Shown in pieces: positions 55,662 to 64,000 of a stretch of 64,000 bases of DNA (position 1 is its first letter; each line of letters opens with the position of its first letter). A program made the translations under genes and the position numbers. The notes beneath the pieces were generated by a model. The model was not told the DNA's origin. It did no database searches and saw only the letters and a list, made by a program, of their open reading frames with translations. The DNA lies in contig CATNEN010000024.1 in assembly GCA_950097015.1 (NCBI GenBank), forward strand, positions 744,001 to 808,000, written 5' to 3'. This DNA is from Macrostomum hystrix (taxonomy: Eukaryota > Platyhelminthes > Macrostomidae).

Positions 55662-57020
55662 ATGGCTGTGACCATTCGATCAACCAAGCCGTTGGACCTG
55701 GTGCTCGTATTCATTAGCGCTATTCGTTCCGATGGACGCACTGGTGGTGTACTACAAGACGATAGGAGCCGCGTAGACATCAGTAAACTTCTGCACCGCT
55801 TGGCTGACAGCATGCCGCGGATTCGCATTGCACTTGCTGATTGTGCAATCAGCAGCGACAATATCAAGCTTCGATGGTTGAACCTGGGCACCAAGCTGGA
55901 CATGTTGGTAGACTTTGTCAACGACATCCCAATGCCGACTTGCCTACAATGCTGCTCAGCTGCAACCAACAAGCCCGATGCTCATGTCAAGGGCGTCCTC
56001 GACTTGCTGCGCGATGAAATTTCCTGGAGACAGGACAGCGCGCGTGCTGTGATTTTGGTTGGTGACACGGCGAATCCATACCCGGCTGCGGTTAGCCTTG
56101 CCAGTCAACCGGACGATAATCTTCAATTGTTGAAAGCGCTCGGTGTCAGAGCTTACGCTGTGCACTATGGCAGTTCATCGCTCGAATGCAGCTTCGTGCG
56201 GCAACTCGCCGAGTCAAGCGGCGGCCTCCATCTGGAGCCCACCGAGCTCAGCGAACTGCCCGACTTCCTGGCGGCGGTGGCCTATCGCGCGAGCGGCGAC
56301 AGTCGCCTTCAGTTCGCGTACGAGTGCGAGATTCGATCGCGCAGCGCCCCGCGAGACGAGGTGATCGGCATGCTGTCGCTGGTCAGGCGCGCCTCAGCTG
56401 AGACTGTTCTTATCGACGAATCGGCTGAGCTGCGGCTCGACTCAATCGATGAATGCCCAGCTTTCCTAGAGACCAATCGTGCGACCGAGCCTCTAAAGCG
56501 TGCTGTACGAAAGCAGAGAGAGTCCTGTGCTGGTCGGGGCTTACCGAAGCCACTAGCCGACCTCACTTGGTCTCCATGGCGATTGGTCGGCCAGCCCACC
56601 AGCAGACACTCGATCACACGGCCAGCCTGGCAACTGTTTCACAACGATGCGAACTGCTGGGTTCGGCGATCGCTTCTGCCAGGGTCCTCGGCAGCGACCC
56701 GTCGGCATCGATCGGCGCTGGCTGTCGAGTTGGCGGTTCAACCGCGACTTGGCGCTCATCGATGCGTGCTGTTCGGCCGGATGATTCCAGCCAGCCGACC
56801 GGCCACTCTGAACAGCCTGCTGACAGGAAGGCCCGATGTGCGAGCCCAGCTGCGCCGGGTTCTGCGCCGCGGCATGCGACTGTTCGTCCGCACAGCCGAT
56901 GTCGCCAATCCGACGGCTTCGCTCAGGCTGGAACGCCTGGTCAGCTACGCCTGGTGCAGCGGGCGTCCGGTCAGGTCGGCTGGAGTGTTCGTTTCAGTGT
57001 CCGTTCGAAGTCTGCAGTGA
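55662..57020 (+). CDS. Intronless protein with vWA-like domain
   Basis: One uninterrupted 452-residue frame starting MAVTIRSTKPLDLVLVFIS. Residues about 10-210 look like a von Willebrand factor A domain: a first strand LDLVLVFIS, a long helix, IRIALADCAI, a helical stretch with WRQDSARAVILVGD, then LLKALGVRAYAVHYG and FVRQLAESSGGLHL. The pattern of a Pro-rich loop after the VGD strand resembles vWA domains found with alpha-kinases. The metal-binding DxSxS motif is not intact, so the ion site may be lost. Residues about 215-452 are Arg- and Ser-rich and unrecognised, with no membrane segment. It is the only multi-hundred-residue intronless gene here apart from the CHCHD gene, so a retrocopy or a recently acquired gene is possible. 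AATAAA occurs at 57482-57487. The four other long frames inside it are shadows. Confidence 0.72.
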   Translation: MAVTIRSTKPLDLVLVFISAIRSDGRTGGVLQDDRSRVDISKLLHRLADSMPRIRIALADCAISSDNIKLRWLNLGTKLDMLVDFVNDIPMPTCLQCCSAATNKPDAHVKGVLDLLRDEISWRQDSARAVILVGDTANPYPAAVSLASQPDDNLQLLKALGVRAYAVHYGSSSLECSFVRQLAESSGGLHLEPTELSELPDFLAAVAYRASGDSRLQFAYECEIRSRSAPRDEVIGMLSLVRRASAETVLIDESAELRLDSIDECPAFLETNRATEPLKRAVRKQRESCAGRGLPKPLADLTWSPWRLVGQPTSRHSITRPAWQLFHNDANCWVRRSLLPGSSAATRRHRSALAVELAVQPRLGAHRCVLFGRMIPASRPATLNSLLTGRPDVRAQLRRVLRRGMRLFVRTADVANPTASLRLERLVSYAWCSGRPVRSAGVFVSVSVRSLQ

Positions 57021-57615
57021 ATAGCTGAACTATTATTCCGCATCTATAAATGACAGAAGCAGTTTAACAGCTTTTGTAAAGTTCTTTCTTAGAATCCTGA
57101 TGAACATTTCATGGAAAATTGCTTTGCGTTTTCTGTATTTAAAATGGCTTTTCTGTATTTAAATCTGTTTTCATCGGGAAATGGACAATGTCTAGAATTG
57201 GTTCGAATCCTGACTTTGAAAAGCATTTAATTAGAAAAACGAGGTCAAATTGTATATTACGAAATGAAAACTCCGGTGGTTCTAACAACAAGTAGGGTGA
57301 CGTACGTTCTCAAAACCAAGAAAATTCTGACTTTAAACTCTCATGAAGTCAAATTTTGTTGTTTTGTAATCGCCAATCGAAAATGTCTTTTGTTTATAAA
57401 AATATCTTTGTAATAACGAATCTATGCTATCCGTCTGATCTGCAAATGTCTGCATTATACTTTAAATTTATTCACTAAATCAATAAAATGTTCTTAACTT
57501 TATTTATTTACTTGTTTTAATAAAATCAAAATCCTTTATTTTTCTACAGTTTAATTGTAGCTTGTTAATTTCGTTACTGGAGAGACTAATTGATAGCAAT
57601 ATCAAATTATCTGTT
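57021..57615. other. 3' flank of the vWA-like gene
   Basis: AT-rich, with a candidate polyadenylation signal at 57482-57487. No other feature. Confidence 0.6.
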
Positions 57616-57617
57616 AA

Positions 57618-58668
57618 TCCCAGATCCTCACTATAAACTCTCCCAGATCCTCACTATAAACTCTCCCAGATCCTCAAAATGAACTCTCCCAGATCCTCAA
57701 AATGAACTCTCCCAGATCCTCAAAATGAACTCTCCCGGATCCTCATTATGAACTCTCCCAGATCCTCAAAATGAACTCTCCCAGATCCTCAAAATGAACT
57801 CTCCCAGATCCTCAAAATGAACTCTCCCGGATCCTCATTATGAACTCTCCCAGATCCTCACTATAAACTCTGGGAGAGTCCTCACTATCACTATAAACTC
57901 CTCAAAATAATCCTCAAAATGAAATCTCCCAGATCCTCAAAATGAACTCTCCCAGATCCTCAAAATGAACTCTCCCGGATCCTCATTATGAACTCTCCCA
58001 GATCCTCAAAATGAACTCTCCCAGATCCTCAAAATGAACTCTCCCGGATCCTCATTATGAACTCTCCCAGATCCTCAAAATGAACTCTCCCGGATCCTCA
58101 TTATGAACTCTCCCAGATCCTCAATATGAACTCTCCCAGATCCTCAAAATGAATTCTCCTAGATCCTCATTATGAACTCTCCCAGATCCTCAAAATGAAC
58201 TCTCCCAGATCCTCAAAATGAACTCTCCCGGATCCTCATTATGAACTCTCCCGGATCCTCAAAATGAACTCTCCCGGATCCTCATTATGAACTCTCCCAG
58301 ATCCTCATTATGAACTCTCCCAGATCCTCAAAATGAACTCTCCCGGATCCTCATTATGAACTCTCCCAGATCCTCAAAATGAACTCTCCCGGATCCTCAT
58401 TATGAACTCTCCCAGATCCTCAATATGAACTCTCCCAGATCCTCAAAATGAATTCTCCTAGATCCTCATTATGAACTCTCCCAGATCCTCAAAATGAACT
58501 CTCCCAGATCCTCAAAATGAACTCTCCCGGATCCTCATTATGAACTCTCCCGGATCCTCATTATGAACTCTCCCAGATCCTCATTATGAACTCTCCCAGA
58601 TCCTCAAAATGAAATCTCCCAGATCCTCAAAATGAACTCTCCCAGATCCTCATTATACTCTACAATTA
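57618..58668. repeat. 23-bp minisatellite
   Basis: The unit contains gatcctcaaaatgaactctc followed by cca, with cggatcctcatt variants. The array is about 45 copies in the spacer between the vWA-like and Frizzled genes. A short scrambled patch with an inverted copy (ctctgggagag) lies near 57870. Confidence 0.94.
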
Positions 58669-60124
58669 ATCCGTCTCTCTTCCAATTTCAATTCTAAAAA
58701 ACTAGTAAAAACAAAAAAGGAAGTAAATTTTGGCTTTAATGATTTCGATTTTGACTTTGAGCTATTTTAGTTTTCAAACGACACAGCTTATGATGCATTT
58801 GCTGGTGCATTTTATTATTGCAAATATAGTATTAGATTTTTGTGGAGGTTTTCTGTCGGTATGAATGCATTTTCGGTGCAAAATAGTTATACTATTGATT
58901 AATAGATAATAGTAAAATCCATACAAAGGTTCACATGTGGAACATGACATGGGCATGTGTTATTGTCGACTCGTAGTTAGACAAAAGCTTACGAGCATAG
59001 GTCGCATTTTTTGCAAATGTTCTGCTTTAACTGAAGTGGATATGCATATGTTTAAATCAAGACTTACAAAGCATTCATACAGAAAAATTCGCGCCAAGGT
59101 CAGCCAGGTAACTTTGTTTCCGGTTTCAGCATCAAATTATAATAGATTACTTTATATCTAATAACAACTTTGTTATACCGAGTTGGTGCCCAAAATAAAA
59201 CAATTGTTTCTTCACAAAAACAAATTGAAAAAGCTAAAAAAGAAATTAGCATTTCTGAGACAAGCTCGTTAAAATTAGAACGAAAACTTTGGTAAGAGCT
59301 CAATTTCGTAGTGAAAAAAAACTGAAAATAAAATACAAAACACGCTACTGAAGAGAAGTAAGAGTGCAAGTAGTGCAGTTTGTACAAATCTTACAAATTG
59401 TATGTAATGTACTGCATGGAGGTGGCTTAATGTGAGCTGCTGGCCATTTTGAAAGAATAATTATCTTTTTAGTGGCAAGCATTTGTGCATTTGAGTGTTT
59501 TATTATCAAGTTTAAATTAAAGTGCTGATCTACGCATGTATATAAACAGAAAAATGCTTAATGTTGTACATTCCTACACTAGACACAATTAAGAGCCGTG
59601 AGATTCATAAAAATGTAAATCTAAATGTACTTTTATCTTAATTTAGAACAGCTTTGCGTATTGCAAAGAGCTTGCAAAGGTGAAACTTCGGTTAGGGTTA
59701 GCAGTTGACGATTGTCGTTGCAAAATTATCGCTTTGCCTTTCATATTCAGATATTAAAAACTTACAATTTTGGTCAGTTGCTTCAAATATCACATTTTTG
59801 ACAGACTTAACAAGGGTGCAGTTAGATAAATCATGTTGAATGGTTTACAAATTAAGTTACGACATTAAGACGACGTTAATTTACTATCTATAAATGGACA
59901 ATTAGTCAGAAAGATTGTCCTTTTAAACAAAGAGATGCATCAAATGACTAGGCATTTTGTATTGTCAATTCTTGCTAATAGAATTTATCCACATTAGAAA
60001 TCAGTATTGGTCAGTAGGTACAAAGGGTACAAACACACACAGATTCGCTTGAACAGTTTGTAAAGCCAGACTCGAAACTCCCAAGACAGCTGACGTATTA
60101 TTGTTCCGCTTGAGTTTCATTAAT
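58669..60124. other. 3' flank of the Frizzled gene
   Basis: AT-rich spacer with a minus-strand AATAAA at 59503-59498. Small open frames (60-95 residues) show no family motif. Confidence 0.5.
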
Positions 60125-61994
60125 TCACACCTGCGACATGTGACTCGGCGGCATCGGCAGCGGCGGCAGCGGCGGCGGCGGCAGCGGCGGATGGCCGGGC
60201 GCCGGGCTAAACTTATAGTGCGGCCGAGGGTCCGCCGAGTGTGGCGCCCGGCGCTCGCAGCAGAAGAGCCGGCAGAAGAAGGCGCGCCAGGTCAGCAGGG
60301 TCTTGCCTGACCAGACCCAGACGCCGCTGGTGATGCCCACAGCCAGCTGCATGAACTGGCGCAGCATGAAGACGCCGAACTCCGGCTCCGGCGGCGGCAG
60401 GGCGTTGCGGCCGAGGCAGCGGCAGGATTTGCCTCGCAGCCAGGCGTCGCGCAGTTGAGCCTCGTAGAAGTGGCAGGCGATGACCACGCAGGCGGGCAGG
60501 GTGTACAGGATGGAGAAGATGCCGATGCGGATCATCAGCTTCTCCAGCTTGTAGGTCTTGGCGCAGGCCTGCTGCTTGATGACGGACCGGATGCGGAACA
60601 GGGCGACAAAGCCGGTGAGGAGGAAGGCGCTGCCTAGCAACAGGTAGGTTACCATGGGCGCCAAGACAAACAGCTGCAGGGCGGTGAGGCTCGTGTTGCC
60701 GATGGAGCAGATGCCGGACACTGGGTCGCCGTCAACCAGAGAGAAGGTCAGAGCCAGGATAAACTTGGCGATTGGCAGGAACCAGGCCACGCAGTGGAAC
60801 ACCTGGGATCGGATTTATTAGTAATCCAATTTTTTATGAATCAGGTCTTTCATTTTCGAATACTCGGGTTTTAGGTGAATCAGGTTCCGAGTAATTCGGG
60901 TTTTCGACGGATCAGGGTTAAAAAAAATTAATAATTGCAGGAGGGTGGCGCGCAATGGCACATCATTTAGCGACACTAGACCCGCAGCCAGCGAGGATTC
61001 TGCCCATTTCGCTGACTCCTGAGCACACACGCACACAGATACTGTACGCGGGCATACGCTCACACAGGTGTGTACATCTGCCCTGACTTTCTCATCGTCA
61101 GGCGGTGTACACTCCCACTGTGCCTTGGAGGTTGGCCCTCAAGGGCGTAAATTGCATGACATGCCCCCAAAGCATTCTGTCTGCGGGTGCGCCGTAAATA
61201 AATGTGGCCTCGCCGCGGAATCGAACTTAGGGACCGAATTGGTGCGAGATGCGAACGCGTTAACCGATCTGCTACCGATCACCGACGGATCTGGGATTTT
61301 CGAAGCTGAAAACAGCAACTAATTCAGAGTCATCGAGAAGGTATATTTATAATTCTAACCTCGCTGTACTTGGCGATGGCTTCGCTGCCCCATTTGAGAC
61401 CGGCAGCCAGGAACCAGGCCACGCAGAGGGCCACCCACCAGACGCAGCTGGCCATGCCAAACAGGTAGGTCAGCAGGAACACCACGGTGCACAGCCAGGG
61501 TCCCGTGGAGCCGTACCGCAGTAGGCGACCGTCGCAGGCGATGGCTTCCCGGCCGACGGCCAGACGGAGAATGTAGCCAGCTGACACCATCATGTAGCAG
61601 GCTGACATCATCACAATGGGACGCTCCGGATAGCTGAACCGGCGAGTGTCCAGAAGGAAGGTGAGCACAGTCAAGGTTGAGCTGATGGCGCACAGGATCG
61701 ACCAGATGCCGGTCCACACTGTGGCGAGCTGGGCGCGGTCGGCAAAGAACGCGCCGTCGCAGGGCAGGGCGCAGTTGAGCACTCCGCCAGTGTGCACCCG
61801 GTTGTAGTGGCCCTGATCAGCCTCTGTCAGCGTCAGCAGCGGCTGACGGCACTTGCAGTCGCATTCAACTCCGTCGGCTCCGGCCGGAGGCGCCGGATCA
61901 GCGGGTGGCAGCGTTGGATCCGAGGCCAGCGGCTCCGGGGTCTTGCTCTGCGTGCTGTTCACGTCCATGCAGAGAATGTCCGGGTCGCCGAACA
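60125..61994 (-). CDS. fzd5/8-like: Frizzled receptor, FZD5/8-like, 7TM part (2 exons)
   Basis: Exons 61994-61360 and 60802-60125 join in phase 0 (AIAKYSE to VFHCVAWFLP). The first base pair of exon 61994 completes a codon from an upstream exon, so the cysteine-rich Wnt-binding domain lies beyond the right edge. The visible part starts with the CRD end (FGDPDILCMDVN) and a Pro-rich linker. Seven membrane segments follow, with family signatures RPIVMMSACYMM, FGMASCVWWVALCVAWFLAA, KWGSEAIAKY, VDGDPVSGICSIGN, FRIRSVIKQ and KLEKLMIRIGIF. The KTLLTW motif after TM7 is the Dishevelled-binding KTxxxW. The tail ends SHMSQV, similar to the SHV/SQV-type ends of FZD5/8. The receptor transduces Wnt signals at the plasma membrane. 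The tail carries a Pro-rich low-complexity tract. The FZD5/8 assignment rests on remembered family signatures and is less certain than Frizzled itself. Confidence 0.93.
60803..61359. other. Frizzled intron with SINE
   Basis: A 557-bp intron between the two visible Frizzled exons. It begins with short degenerate repeats of gattcggg/aatcaggt type and contains the tRNA-derived element described separately. Confidence 0.7.
61085..61306 (-). repeat. tRNA-derived SINE of a second type
   Basis: On the minus strand, a tRNA-like head has an A-box-like stretch (gatcggtagcagatcggtta) and a B box (aagttcgattccgc). It is followed by a body unlike that of copies A and B. It lies within the Frizzled intron in sense orientation. 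Confidence 0.6.
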
Positions 61995-63705
61995 CTGAAA
62001 ATCGGAAGATGACGTCATTCACATTTTCTGGTTTGTACTTCACTCGGTTTGTGAAGCAATTTTAATTAATAACAATTTATATCTTAAGAGAAAAGATTCG
62101 AACTCCAGACCTCCAGACAATACGAGTCCAAACCTACATGCTTACTTACCAGCATTGGATGATATAGTAGGTTTTACAAGGTCAACGAGTGTAACAAAAC
62201 TTCTTTTGAAGTGTAGAAAACTAGCTGTTGCAACCTATGCCCTTCTATAGACAATTTTATTTAATATTTTCTAGAAAAAAACCGATGTTCCTACTTACAA
62301 GTAGCGTGATTAGTAAGTAGTGATGAGTAACTATGTTTTATAATTTAGCTATCGTGGAAAGCTTTTAGCCAGAAATTCGATCCCTTTAATCTAGCGCCCA
62401 ATGCTTTAGCGAATGGAACATAATTTTTCTTTCAAAGCCGGCCGCATTAACATGAAGACAAAAAGGAGTCACAGAATTGTGATGAGAGACGCAAAGAGAG
62501 AAGAGAATTTGAGAAGCTGCAGGAAGGAGCTGCCGATTGACAAGCTGATAAGGCGAAGAAGCAGATTTCCTAGAAAAAAGAGGCGATGGAAAACGACCGA
62601 TCGATGCGAAGTTTGCTTCTGGCTAAAACCACCCGGTGTTATTAAAGCCTGCAGACAGACAGACAGACAGACATACAGGCGGTAGGGCAGGTTCGTGGAG
62701 ATTTAAATCGATAAAAAACATAGGTAAAAGGAGAAGACAGACTTAGTTATTAGGCAAGTCGATCCGGTGTGGCTTCTATTTCTTCATTTTCTCCATCTCA
62801 AAGCACCCCGGCTACCTGCAGCCCCCAAGCGCTAATGAGCTGGGGGTGAAGCTTCTGAGTCCTATACTCAGATAGGGATCGGCACGAATTGAGTCTGGGT
62901 GCAGGGATGAGGAAGGAGTGGGAAAAAAGCGGGATTTTTGCTCGCCCGGTCCAGAAGAGGTCGATAGGGAGAAAAATTGCGTCGCAAAAGAAATCGATGA
63001 AGAGAGAGAAAAAAATTGTCACCGCGTTTAGCAACTGAATGACGCCACTCCATTCGCACCTGCTCAACCCCAGAAACCCTGACATGTTTCTGCCTCATCG
63101 ACACGAAGGTAGGACAGATTATTGGTAGCAAAGGTGACAAAATAATTCCCATATGAATGGAAGTTGCGACTGCGACAAAGCCGACAATATGTTTAGTCTA
63201 TTCCCGTGCCGGCCGGGAAGGATAAAAGGTGGGATAAAAAGGGGAAAAACATTTCTTTGATATTTTTTCTTCATCTACAGGATAATTTCTTCCCAAAGTG
63301 TGAGTCGTTTTCCCAATGCTCCCACATGCAGTATTAGTCATCGGCAAGTTGCGCGAAGTGACGGCAAAGTAGCGAGACTTCAAGATCCCTATGGGGAAGA
63401 ATTGAGTAGCGGCAAAAATGCTTGAGCATAGCAGAAAGTAGCTTGTGTGAGCCGCTGCAGTTCAAAAGTGTTTCTGAAGAGCACTTCGCTAAAGATTGGT
63501 TCTGCCTCAGCCTGCATCTCAGAGGAAGGGGCTGGGTGCCCAGCTGAATGTGTGGGGAAATTTTACCGTTTGACTAAGTCACTACCAGCTTCCCATGCTC
63601 TGTTAAACTACAGTATTGAACAGTGGTCGCAAAATTTATACATCTTGGCCAAAGAGAGATTCTAGAAGACGATAGCGGGCCGGAGTGAGGTTGATGAGAT
63701 GAACC
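61995..63705. other. Frizzled upstream intron, unique part
   Basis: Contains a tRNA-like relic on the minus strand near 62160-62090 (B box gagttcgaatctt) and a (gaca)n run near 62652-62675. No exon encoding the cysteine-rich domain is visible. Confidence 0.5.
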
Positions 63706-64000
63706 ACAGGAGTGATGAGACACGGGAGAGATGAGACACGGGAGAGATGAGACACGGGAGAGATGAGACACGGGGAGATGAGACACGGGGAGATGAGACA
63801 CGGGAGAGATGAGACACAGGAGAGATGAGACACGGGAGAGATGAGACACGGGAGAGATGAGACACGGGAGAGATGAGACACGGGAGAGATGAGACACGCG
63901 AGAGATGAGACACGGGAGAGATGAGACACAGGAGAGATGAGACACGGGAGAGATGAGACACGGGAGAGATGAGACACGGGAGAGATGAGACACGGGGAGA
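63706..64000. repeat. 16-bp minisatellite, third locus
   Basis: Array of cacgggagagatgaga, identical in type to 12.26-13.45 kb and inverted relative to 1-640, running off the right edge. It is probably intronic to the Frizzled gene. The 99-139-residue open frames here are array artefacts. Confidence 0.95.

Noticed and set aside
56143..57028. Additional frames inside the vWA-like gene
   Set aside because: They are GC-rich shadows of the main 452-residue frame, without domain similarity.
59100..59387. 95-residue minus-strand frame
   Set aside because: AT-rich, no motif and no splice or promoter context.

Overview
This is a 64 kb piece of an animal nuclear genome. The genes have GT-AG introns, and the set includes a Frizzled receptor, a DCC/neogenin-type receptor, ERGIC1, an ESCRT-III subunit (CHMP3) and a TIA1/TIAR-type RNA-binding protein. 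There are two nuclear tRNA genes and tRNA-derived SINEs. Very short leaders between a possible splice acceptor and the ATG, and one gene whose first exon has no ATG of its own, would fit spliced-leader trans-splicing as in flatworms. That placement is a weak inference, not an identification.

Layout. 0.8-5.5 kb, minus: three phase-matched exons giving Ig1 and the start of Ig2 of a DCC/neogenin-like receptor that runs off the left edge. 7.2-7.6 kb: tRNA-Asn(GTT) on plus and tRNA-Pro(TGG) on minus. 9.8-32.9 kb, plus: a TIA1/TIAR-like gene of eight exons spread over 23 kb. 37.0-40.6 kb, minus: a CCCH/RWD-like/CHY zinc-finger gene. 42.8-43.8 kb, minus: CHMP3. 47.9-48.4 kb, minus: a CHCHD2/CHCHD10-type gene. 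50.2-53.6 kb, minus: ERGIC1 in five exons. 55.7-57.0 kb, plus: an intronless gene with a vWA-like domain. 60.1-62.0 kb, minus: the seven-transmembrane part of a Frizzled, with its cysteine-rich domain beyond the right edge.

The dominant feature is tandem repetition. About 25 different minisatellites (units 16-42 bp) fill roughly a third of the window, and most of the longest open reading frames are merely these arrays. Many arrays lie in introns, and at least nine introns carry one that starts within about 0-100 nt downstream of the 5' splice site. One array runs straight into a 3' splice site. Several arrays contain higher-order duplications (740, 788, 790 and 2005 bp).

The genes do not form one pathway. 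They cover signalling receptors (DCC-like, Frizzled), early secretory trafficking (ERGIC1), endosomal sorting (CHMP3), a mitochondrial twin-CX9C protein, and RNA-binding or zinc-finger proteins. Exon chains were built by hand from splice consensus, reading phase and family resemblance; no alignment or transcript data were available.
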